A stretch of DNA of 64,000 nt, from assembly GCF_958295425.1 (NCBI RefSeq), contig NC_081147.1:5601290-5665289 (forward strand). The letters are read 5' to 3'. Every line of letters starts with the position of its first letter. Position 1 is the stretch's first letter. This stretch comes from Solea solea (taxonomy: Eukaryota; Chordata; Actinopteri; Pleuronectiformes; Soleidae). Below are positions 25,819-33,730 of this stretch, one piece after another. The notes beneath the pieces are model-generated. The model was not told where the DNA came from. It did no database searches and worked only from the letters and a program-made list of their open reading frames with translations. The position numbers and the translations under genes were made by a program.

Positions 25819-25929
25819 ATTAATGAAAACTGGCTGGATAGTTTCACTACCATCCCGTGAGAGAACAGCGAGAAGGATCTGTCCTCACTAGAGGAGTAAT
25901 AACGCATCGGTGAGAAATGTTTTGACCAT

Positions 25930-25985
25930 GCTAATCGCTAGCCGCTAATGCGCTAGTCGCTATTGCGCTAGCCGCTAACGCTAAC
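25930..25985 (+). repeat. Clustered CGCTAGC/CGCTAA repeats in the LTR
   Basis: Degenerate 7-8-bp units (cgctagc, cgctaatg, cgctagtc, cgctattg) stand out as CpG-rich in an AT-rich LTR and can form local inverted pairs because GCTAGC is palindromic. The same cluster is in the 3' LTR at 34103-34158. Function unknown; a protein-binding enhancer array is a guess. Confidence 0.6.
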
Positions 25986-27194
25986 AAAACACTATGGTGA
26001 TTCCATTCACTTATGCTAAAGGTGTTAGCTTTGTTCATTTGAAAGTGAAGTCTTAATTGGTCGTTGTTTGTTTGTGTTTAACCCTTGCATAATTGTTATA
26101 TGCTGTATGGTTATTTGTGTCGATTTAGGGACATTCATTTGTGCTTTTTAAGCACACACATCTGCACTTTGCTAATTGTGCACATTAGATAATTTTGTTG
26201 TTGGTTAACTACCTTTACTGTGCACTTAAAGCACATTAAGCTGCACTCAATTATTTTGTAGACTCTGCTATAGGCTGCTGTTGCAGGACAGATGATGCAC
26301 ACAGCATGTGTTTTTTGTTGTTATTGTATTGATATTATTTTATGCCAATTGAGACTGATTGTGAAGATCAATGAGTGAAAGGTTATTTCAGTAACCATAA
26401 TTCTTTAACAATTTCTCTAGCAAATTGATTTTGTTATTATATGTGTTGATTATTAATAATTGTGAAATTCTTTTGAAATGTTTTGTGAGTCATTCTCTGG
26501 TAATTTAGAGAATGATCAGGTAAATTAGAAGCTGTATTCTAGCTTTTATGTGATGTACTGATTAGAAGCTTGAATGTCTGACCTTATTCACAATAGGTCA
26601 GGTTTTTTGTGGATCCCGAGAGTTCCCGATCTACCTGGAGTTGGAGCTTAGATGTTTGATGGCGAGCTACGGCCCAATGGAGAAGAATTAGCGAGTCAAT
26701 TGCATGCAGAAGATTGGAATCCTGAACCCCAGAAACTTTGCTTCCACGCACACAGTCAACGCATTCAACAGTGCGGTAGGATAAACAGTTGCCACTTTTC
26801 CAGTGGACTGGGCAGTATTACCTGCTGCAAGGACTAAGTGTTTGAGTTTGAAGGGTTAAATTGAATATTGAACCAAAGACTATTTAAACAGCTGTGAATT
26901 GTTTTCTTATTTTTTTATTTTTCATATCTACCCGGGTAACAATTGTACAAATTATTTACACTGTAACTGTTTTCTATTCATCCTTCCCTGTTTTATTAAA
27001 TGGGAAGAGGAGTTCTTTCTAAAAGGAGAGATACTGTGTCCGAGTTGTTCCTGGTGTGTTGTTTGGTTCATCCTTGGCTCTGTAGTCGGCTCTAGAGCTT
27101 CTGATCTCACTAGCCATAGATAAATTATATTTCAATTATTCACCACAGTTTCTTATATATGGTGTAGCTCCACCAAAAAGGGTTACATAAAACT

Positions 27195-27212
27195 TGGCGA
27201 GCTAGCCAGGAG
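27195..27212 (+). promoter_or_regulatory. Candidate tRNA primer-binding site
   Basis: TGGCGAGCTAGCCAGGAG starts 8 bases after the LTR end and begins with TGG, the complement of a tRNA CCA end. I could not match the following bases to a specific tRNA acceptor stem with confidence, so primer identity is open. Confidence 0.4.
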
Positions 27213-27299
27213 CCTAGTTTATTGCCAAACAATAACCTGGAACATACTCCATTTTGTTTTACATTTTTTTTTGACAACACGACCCACAGTATTAAGAAA

Positions 27300-28916
27300 A
27301 TGGATGTTATTGATAAGCTAAGTGTTAAAGTTCCAAATGCAGTCCTTGTGAGTGGATTAACAGGGTCAGATAAAGATGAAGAGATTCATGACTTTCTGAA
27401 AAGGTATGGTTCAATTAACAGAACTTTAAGAATAGATGACCCAACAACAGAGTTTCATACAAACCTGATAGTAGAGTATAACCACGGCACTGCTGTACAA
27501 GCATTAGAGCCTCTTTTACCTTATACTTACTCATTTCCAGACGATCCTTATGTCATCTACCATGTACGAGCCCTGGCAAGTGTCTACACACAGAAGGTAG
27601 GCAGTAATGTCACACAGACGTACCTTGAAAACCTTAAGGGAATAGCCAAGCTGAGTGGAAAGGACTTTGAGGAGGTGTTAAAGGAGGCGATGTCACAAAT
27701 AGAGGAGTCTATTGAAGGTGCAGAGCCCAGCCCACACAAGATTCCACCGCAGCTGCTGGTCGACGCTCCTTCTCTCGTAACACTTGGTCTCCCTGATGTT
27801 GATCCGAGTACAGCATCGGCCCCCTCCTCTAAATCAAAGACACCCACAAATCTAAATTCCAGTGAGCTCAACCCACCTGAAGTGCAAAAGATAGTGGTAG
27901 AGCACATTGTAAGAAGTGAAGACAGACCCTCACACTCTCATCCTGCCTTGAGATTGAGAACTTTCTCAGGTAAGATTCCTCGACCATACAGTGAGGTTGA
28001 TTACGACACTTGGCGATCCCATGTTGACTTGATGATGAAAGACACTTCTGTCTCTGATCTTGAGAGAACTCGAAGAATCCTTGAGAGTCTTCTTGTCCCG
28101 GCTTCTGATGTCATCAAACATCTTGGTCCTGAAGCGCCCCCTACGGTCTATCTGCAAATGTTAGACTCTGCATTTGCCACAGTTGAAGATGGTGAGGAAT
28201 TGTTTGTACGGTTTATGGGCACACTCCAGGACTCTGGTGAAAAACCATCTACCTATCTGCAACGTCTTCAAGTTGCCCTTGGTAATGCTGTGCGCAGAGG
28301 AGGTGTTGCAGCACAAGATTCAGACAAGCATCTTCTCAGACAGTTTTGCAGAGGCTGTTGGGACAACGTCCTGCTTGCTGACCTCCATCTAGAACAGAAA
28401 AAACAAACCCCTCCATCATTTGCTGAACTGTTGTTACTTTTACGTACAGAAGAAGATCGACAAGAAGCAAAAGTCATGAGGATGAAACAACACTTGGGTA
28501 CCACGAAGCAGAAAGCTGTGTCACACGTTCAAAGTGTGTATGAATGTGGAGAAACCAAAGCTGAATTTGATGCAAATAGCATACATGAGCTGAGGAAACA
28601 GGTTGCAGATTTGAAGAGTCAGCTAACCTCTCTCATGAAAAAGAAAAAGACAACCTCTTCCAAGAGGGAAACATCGAAAATGACAGAAACACAAAAACCT
28701 GACCATGCAAACACAGAAATCAATCTACCTTCCCATAAGGGCGCCACTTCCAAGCCAAAGCCTTGGTACTGTTTTCGCTGTGGGGAAGATGGGCACATTG
28801 TAGTAACCTGTGAGTCTGACGCAAATCCTGCCCTAGTAGCAGCAAAACGAAAAGAACTGAGAGAACGACAGCAGTTATGGGAGGCGCAGAGCTTTCCCAT
28901 ATCTCCTTTAAACTGA
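27300..28916 (+). CDS. gag: Gag polyprotein, PNMA / ZCCHC12-like (538 aa)
   Basis: Structural protein expected to assemble the capsid and package element RNA. I start at ATG 27300, which has A at -3 and G at +4; the frame is open 78 bases further upstream but without an ATG. Residues ~10-95 resemble the RRM-like N-terminus of PNMA proteins (AVLVSGL, EEIHDFL). Residues ~217-390 resemble the PNMA capsid lobes: FSGKIPRP, then DTWRSHVDLMM, then LERTRRILESL, then PASDVIKHLG, then GEKPSTYLQRL. A basic coiled coil follows at ~426-450 (HELRKQVADLKSQL, then MKKKK). One CCHC knuckle is at 491-504 (CFRCGEDGHIVVTC), with an NPALVAAKRKEL tail. The frame ends in TTTAAAC-TGA, the frameshift site into pol. 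No disabling change was seen. Confidence 0.92.
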   Translation: MDVIDKLSVKVPNAVLVSGLTGSDKDEEIHDFLKRYGSINRTLRIDDPTTEFHTNLIVEYNHGTAVQALEPLLPYTYSFPDDPYVIYHVRALASVYTQKVGSNVTQTYLENLKGIAKLSGKDFEEVLKEAMSQIEESIEGAEPSPHKIPPQLLVDAPSLVTLGLPDVDPSTASAPSSKSKTPTNLNSSELNPPEVQKIVVEHIVRSEDRPSHSHPALRLRTFSGKIPRPYSEVDYDTWRSHVDLMMKDTSVSDLERTRRILESLLVPASDVIKHLGPEAPPTVYLQMLDSAFATVEDGEELFVRFMGTLQDSGEKPSTYLQRLQVALGNAVRRGGVAAQDSDKHLLRQFCRGCWDNVLLADLHLEQKKQTPPSFAELLLLLRTEEDRQEAKVMRMKQHLGTTKQKAVSHVQSVYECGETKAEFDANSIHELRKQVADLKSQLTSLMKKKKTTSSKRETSKMTETQKPDHANTEINLPSHKGATSKPKPWYCFRCGEDGHIVVTCESDANPALVAAKRKELRERQQLWEAQSFPISPLN

Positions 28917-31900
28917 GCTCAGTTCCTGTCGAGGGACAGACAAGAACTGTTGATAGTCAACCATGTCCCACTGAATCCAAACCTAAAGTGACTGCCAAGA
29001 ACTGTGCTGTATTAAAGGAGCCTCACACAAAACATCGTCCATTCAAGCTACCCAAAGGCTTGATAGGCACAAAGAGCACAGCACAAGTGGAAGTAGAAGG
29101 AAGTTCTACAAACTCCTTGCTAGATACAGGCTCCCAAGTCACCACGGTCCCTCATTCATTCTATCAGAAATACCTACCTGAACATGACATCAAACCACTG
29201 TTCAACCTGTTAGAAGTTGAGGGGGCCAACGGTCAGTCTGTACCTTACCTGGGATATGTTGAGCTGAGTGTCACTTTTCCTAAAGAGTTCTTGGGAGTTG
29301 AAATTGAGGTTCCAACACTTGCTTTGGTGGTTCCAGATGTTCATGCTGCTTCTGACTCACTTGTGTTGATTGGTACCAACACGCTTGATGTACTGTACAA
29401 GACATACTGTGAAATTGCTCCTGAGACACAGCAACCTACAGAACATGGCTACAAGGCAGTACTAAAGGTCCTTGAGCTCAGACAGCGACAAAGCAAGGCT
29501 GGTAACCTTGGACTGGTGAAGATGCACAGTGTAGGCCCCCAGTTGGTTTCAGCTGGCCAAACCGTAGTCCTGGAAGGTTGTGTTGCAGTTAATAGGTTCA
29601 CTACTGAGAGGTCTGTAGTTTTGGAGCACCCCTCCTCATCCTCCTTGCCAGGCGGTTTGCTGGTGAAGACCTGCCTCATTGACTTGCCCACCAAAAGACC
29701 ACACAAGGTACCAGTAGTACTTACCAATGAGTCGGAACACGATGTCATCGTTCCTCAGAGGTGTATTATTGGTGAGATTAGTGCCTTTCAAAAGGTCCTC
29801 TCACAAGAGCATAGTGTGTCCACACCAAACCCAGACTCTACTGAGAAACAGAATATGTCATTTAACTTCAGTGATTCTCCCGTTCCTGCTGAGTGGAAGG
29901 AGCGCATCACACAAAAACTAAACAGCATGCCTGAAGTTTTTGCCCAGAATGATCTTGACTTCGGAAGAACTGATCAAGTCAAGCACCAGATCAAACTGTC
30001 AGATGAATCATCCTTCAAGCACAGAGCTCGCCCCATACACCCTCATGACTTGGAAGCCGTCCGTAAGCACCTGCAAGAACTGCTTCAAGCTGGAGTGATC
30101 CGTGAGTCTGAATCTCCATTCTCTTCACCTATAGTTGTAGTGAGGAAGAAGAATGGAGAAGTCCGTCTCTGTATTGATTACAGAAAATTAAACCTTCAGA
30201 CTGTGAAAGATGCTTATGCACTCCCAAACCTGGAAGAGGCATTCTCCACACTCACTGGATCAAAATGGTTTTCAGTTCTTGACCTGAAATCTGGTTACTA
30301 CCAGATCGAGGTTGAAGAGTCTGACAAACCCAAAACTGCCTTTGTCTGCCCCATGGGATTTTGGGAGTTTAATCGTATGCCACAGGGTGTTACGAACGCT
30401 CCAAGTACATTCCAACGATTGATGGAGAAATGTATGGGCGATATGAACTTGAAGGAGGTTATGGTGTTCCTCGACGACATCATTGTTTTTTCCAAGACAT
30501 TGCAGGAACATGAGATGAGACTAATCAAAGTCTTGACCCGTCTGAAAGAATACGGACTGAAACTCTCCCCAGAAAAGTGCAAATTCTTTCAGACATCAGT
30601 CAAATACCTGGGGCATATCGTGTCTCGGAGCGGAGTGGGGACTGACCCTGGAAAGGTGGAAGCCCTGAAAACGTGGCCGAGACCCCAAGGTTTGAAAGAG
30701 CTGAGATCTTTCCTCGGGTTTTCAGGCTACTACAGGCGGTTTATAAAAGAATATTCCAGCATTGTTAGACCCCTCACTGATCTGACTTCCGGCTACCCTC
30801 CACTACACAAGAACACCAAGCATAAGCTGCAGATGCACCAGTACCACGATCCGAAGAAGCCCTTTGGTGACCGTTGGACTGACAGCTGTGAGCTTGCATT
30901 CAACACCATAATTGAAAAGCTCACTACGGCTCCTATTCTTGGATTCGCTGACCCCAAGTTGCCGTATGTCCTACACACCGACGCCAGTACCATAGGGCTT
31001 GGGGCGGCTTTATACCAAGAGCAAGAGGGTCGCATGAGGGTGATTGCATATGCCAGCAGGAGCTTGTCACGCAGCGAATCGCGGTACCCAGCTCACAAGT
31101 TAGAATTCCTGGCTTTAAAGTGGGCTGTGGTAGAAAAGTTTAATGATTACCTATATGGAAATCAGTTCACTGTTATGACGGATAGTAACCCTCTGACATA
31201 CCTTCTTACCACTGCCAAACTGGATGCCACCAGTTACAGATGGCTAGCAGCTCTATCCACTTTTACCTTCAAGCTTCAATATCGAGCAGGCAAATTAAAC
31301 ACTGATGCGGACGGTCTTTCTAGAAGACCCCATGGAGGGCTTTCTAATGACCTGAAGTCCCAGAAAGAGCAAGAACGCATCAGTCAGTTTACACAAAACC
31401 ATTTGGCTGACTTTGGGATAGGTGTGAGCCAAGACATTGTGCATGCCATCTGTGAGAGGCACCTGGTTCTTGTGGCAACAGATGAATGCAGAGGCAATGA
31501 TGAAGCCATGACGCTGGTACAGTCTCTAGCAATCTCCTCAGAGGCCTTACCAGACAGCTTTGTGAATGAACAGCAGCATGTTGGTCCACCTGATCTTCCT
31601 CATCTGTCTGAAAGAGAGATCAGACAAAAGCAAAGGGATGACCCCTGTCTCAGGGAAGTAATAGCTCACAAGGAGAGTGGGGAAAAGCTACCCCCAACAG
31701 TCAGAAAAGAGCTCCCTGATATTCCCTTTCTTATGAGGGAGTGGAATCGTCTTGAACTCCATAACCAAGTGCTGTATCGGAGACGCCAAGATGGTGGCAG
31801 AGTCACACATCAGCTCGTCCTACCAGAGGAGCTCCGAGCTGTTGTTCTGCAGAGCCTTCATAACGATATGGGCCACCTGGGCATCGAACGTACGCTGGAT

Positions 31901-33730
31901 TTGGTAAGGACCCGCTTCTACTGGCCAAAAATGGCAGCAGATGTGGAAAAAAAAGTTAAGACCTGTGATCGGTGTATCCGCCGAAAGGCACAGCCAGACA
32001 AGGCAGCACCGTTGGTCAACATAAAGTCCACCAGGCCCCTCGAACTCGTGTGTATGGACTTCTTGTCTCTCGAGCCCGACTCAAGTAACACGAAGGACAT
32101 CCTGGTGATCACCGACCATTTTACTAAGTATGCTGTTGCCATTCCAACGCCAAACCAGAAAGCCCAGACTGTTGCCAGATGTCTTTGGGACAACTTCATG
32201 GTACATTATGGAATCCCAGAGCGCTTGCATAGTGACCAAGGACCTGACTTCGAATCACGTACGATCAAAGAGCTATGCAAAGTTGCTGGTATCCATAAAA
32301 TCCGTACGACTCCATATCACCCCAGAGGGAATCCAGTGGAACGTTTTAACAGAACGTTGCTGAACATGCTGGGAACACTGGACAATAAAAACAAATCACA
32401 ATGGCGAAATTTTGTGAAACCCTTGGTGCATGCGTACAACTGTACCAAAAATGATGTAACAGGGTTCACACCCTATGAACTAATGTTCGGTCGTCAACCG
32501 AGGTTGCCTGTCGATTTGGCTTTCGGTTTGCCTTTGAGGGATGGTGAATACAAGCTCCACTCAGAGTACGTTCAAAGGCTCAAGTCTCACCTGGAAGAGA
32601 GCTATGAGATAGCCACCAGAAATGCTAAGAAGATAGCAGAAAAGAACAAGGCAAGATTTGACAGACATGTTACTGTCTCTAAGTTGGAGGCTGGTGACAG
32701 AGTGTTGGTGAGAGCTGTCCGCTTACGCGGCAAACACAAACTCGCCGATAGGTGGGAGTCAGATATCTATGTAGTGGTGAAGCAAGCTGGAGATTTTCCA
32801 GTTTACACTGTCAGACTGGAGAACAAGGAAGGCCCGTTGCGGACCCTGCATAGGGACCTCCTACTCCCGTGCGGTTCTCTTCCACTGAGTGATGAAAAGC
32901 CAGAATTGCTAAAACCTCGCAGACCCAAGACACGTCAGTCTGCCAAAGAGCCTGGGAATGCAAATGTTCAGTCTGACTCTGAGGATGACTTTCCATATGA
33001 GTGGTTTAGAGAACAGCCTGATACGGAAATTGGGAGATTTACGACTATCTACGAAATTCCCAAAGTGAACATTCATCCTGAGTCGACTTTTTCAAAGGGC
33101 GAGAAGAGAAACGTACCCAAAGAACACCTATCTGTCAGTGCTCCAGTGGGTGAAGAAGACTTACCTGCTAACCTATCCAATGATTCATGCAGCGTTCAAG
33201 TGGGAGACGTACCTGTCACTTTGCCAGCCGCTGCTGATCTTGAGTGTTCACCTGCTACTACTGACAAAGTACCTGAAAAAGAGACAAAGACCAAAGAACC
33301 AACAAGTGTTTACTTACCATTCAATGTTCCTGAGCCTGCTGAAAATGACTCTACTGCTGATGAAACCTTAAAAATTTCTGAAGGGGATGTTCCTGCAGAA
33401 AAAAAGGAAAGAGTGATTGAGAATGTACCAGCGGTAACCAATGATGCAGTGCCAGGTGAAGATGATGTAACTGACAGGCAGGGCAGCACTGTTCGACGTT
33501 CAACGAGAAATCGAGAAAGACCTGAACGACTCCAGTATCCATTTCTTGGGAGCCCACTGGTATCCATCGTTCAGTCTCTGTTTCAAGGCCTGAGCTTGGC
33601 TTTTACAGATGTTTTGCTGGAAGCTGAAAACTCAAAATCTCACCTGAGCCCACCTGTTACTACACAGCCGCTCCCATGCACGGGGACGTGCTTACCTTCA
33701 GGGGGGGAGGGTGTAACCAAGGTTAAATAA
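28877..33730 (+). CDS. pol: Pol polyprotein frame: protease, RT, RNase H, integrase
   Basis: Open frame in -1 relative to gag; it overlaps gag by 40 bases and is probably entered by frameshifting at 28907-28913. The first ATG is 28877, and residue numbers count from it. Protease: DTGS at 83-86. Reverse transcriptase: ~380-570, with VLDLKSGYYQ, MPQGV and FLDD at 531-534. RNase H: TDAS at 701-704, E743, D769. Integrase: zinc-binding H995, H1000, C1030, C1033 and catalytic triad D1061, D1120, E1155 with 34 residues between the last two. A TPYELMFGRQPRLP motif follows, then a GPF/Y-like module to ~1335. The final ~280 residues are low-complexity and acidic with a basic RRSTRNRERPERLQY patch; no chromodomain was seen. 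The stop codon lies 16 bases inside the 3' LTR. All catalytic residues checked are present. Confidence 0.95.
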   Translation: MGGAELSHISFKLSSVPVEGQTRTVDSQPCPTESKPKVTAKNCAVLKEPHTKHRPFKLPKGLIGTKSTAQVEVEGSSTNSLLDTGSQVTTVPHSFYQKYLPEHDIKPLFNLLEVEGANGQSVPYLGYVELSVTFPKEFLGVEIEVPTLALVVPDVHAASDSLVLIGTNTLDVLYKTYCEIAPETQQPTEHGYKAVLKVLELRQRQSKAGNLGLVKMHSVGPQLVSAGQTVVLEGCVAVNRFTTERSVVLEHPSSSSLPGGLLVKTCLIDLPTKRPHKVPVVLTNESEHDVIVPQRCIIGEISAFQKVLSQEHSVSTPNPDSTEKQNMSFNFSDSPVPAEWKERITQKLNSMPEVFAQNDLDFGRTDQVKHQIKLSDESSFKHRARPIHPHDLEAVRKHLQELLQAGVIRESESPFSSPIVVVRKKNGEVRLCIDYRKLNLQTVKDAYALPNLEEAFSTLTGSKWFSVLDLKSGYYQIEVEESDKPKTAFVCPMGFWEFNRMPQGVTNAPSTFQRLMEKCMGDMNLKEVMVFLDDIIVFSKTLQEHEMRLIKVLTRLKEYGLKLSPEKCKFFQTSVKYLGHIVSRSGVGTDPGKVEALKTWPRPQGLKELRSFLGFSGYYRRFIKEYSSIVRPLTDLTSGYPPLHKNTKHKLQMHQYHDPKKPFGDRWTDSCELAFNTIIEKLTTAPILGFADPKLPYVLHTDASTIGLGAALYQEQEGRMRVIAYASRSLSRSESRYPAHKLEFLALKWAVVEKFNDYLYGNQFTVMTDSNPLTYLLTTAKLDATSYRWLAALSTFTFKLQYRAGKLNTDADGLSRRPHGGLSNDLKSQKEQERISQFTQNHLADFGIGVSQDIVHAICERHLVLVATDECRGNDEAMTLVQSLAISSEALPDSFVNEQQHVGPPDLPHLSEREIRQKQRDDPCLREVIAHKESGEKLPPTVRKELPDIPFLMREWNRLELHNQVLYRRRQDGGRVTHQLVLPEELRAVVLQSLHNDMGHLGIERTLDLVRTRFYWPKMAADVEKKVKTCDRCIRRKAQPDKAAPLVNIKSTRPLELVCMDFLSLEPDSSNTKDILVITDHFTKYAVAIPTPNQKAQTVARCLWDNFMVHYGIPERLHSDQGPDFESRTIKELCKVAGIHKIRTTPYHPRGNPVERFNRTLLNMLGTLDNKNKSQWRNFVKPLVHAYNCTKNDVTGFTPYELMFGRQPRLPVDLAFGLPLRDGEYKLHSEYVQRLKSHLEESYEIATRNAKKIAEKNKARFDRHVTVSKLEAGDRVLVRAVRLRGKHKLADRWESDIYVVVKQAGDFPVYTVRLENKEGPLRTLHRDLLLPCGSLPLSDEKPELLKPRRPKTRQSAKEPGNANVQSDSEDDFPYEWFREQPDTEIGRFTTIYEIPKVNIHPESTFSKGEKRNVPKEHLSVSAPVGEEDLPANLSNDSCSVQVGDVPVTLPAAADLECSPATTDKVPEKETKTKEPTSVYLPFNVPEPAENDSTADETLKISEGDVPAEKKERVIENVPAVTNDAVPGEDDVTDRQGSTVRRSTRNRERPERLQYPFLGSPLVSIVQSLFQGLSLAFTDVLLEAENSKSHLSPPVTTQPLPCTGTCLPSGGEGVTKVK
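28907..28913 (+). promoter_or_regulatory. -1 ribosomal frameshift slippery heptamer TTTAAAC
   Basis: In the gag frame the codons are CCT TTA AAC TGA, so the heptamer reads T-TTA-AAC, the canonical X-XXY-YYZ arrangement, and the next codon is the gag stop. A one-base backward slip gives TTT AAA CTG AGC, which is exactly the pol frame. UUUAAAC is an efficient site in several viruses (established). Use in this element is inferred from position and frame. Confidence 0.85.
28921..28961 (+). promoter_or_regulatory. Candidate frameshift-stimulating RNA hairpins
   Basis: Seven bases after the heptamer, AGTTCCTGTC (28921-28930) can pair with GACAG (28935-28939) and GAACT (28944-28948): 10 pairs around a GAGG loop with a 4-base ACAA bulge. 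A second hairpin GTTGA-TAG-TCAAC follows at 28949-28961. TGTCCC at 28964-28969 could alternatively pair with GGGACA at 28933-28938, so a competing or pseudoknotted fold is possible. The spacing suits -1 frameshifting. Confidence 0.6.
33700..33711 (+). promoter_or_regulatory. Polypurine tract
   Basis: Twelve purines (AGGGGGGGAGGG) directly before the 3' LTR, the expected primer site for plus-strand DNA synthesis. It is also translated, as part of the pol C-terminus. Confidence 0.9.

Larger units (their letters stand above)
25539..27187 (+). repeat. 5' LTR (1649 bp)
   Basis: Matches the 3' LTR along its whole length. It carries one extra TAT in 'ttgttattatatgtg' near 26433-26440. It starts TGTAACC and ends GGTTACA. 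The length is long for a Gypsy LTR. Short frames of 61 and 74 codons (26652-26837 and 26899-27123) recur in the other LTR but have no known domain and are probably not translated. Confidence 0.95.

Noticed and set aside
26652..26837. 61-codon frame in each LTR (26652-26837 and 34822-35007)
   Set aside because: Identical only because the LTRs are identical; no domain, and it lies in an LTR region expected to be non-coding.
27222..27299. Longer Gag starting at 27222
   Set aside because: The upstream extension begins at TTG, not ATG, and its residues do not resemble the PNMA family. The first ATG, at 27300, has a good context.
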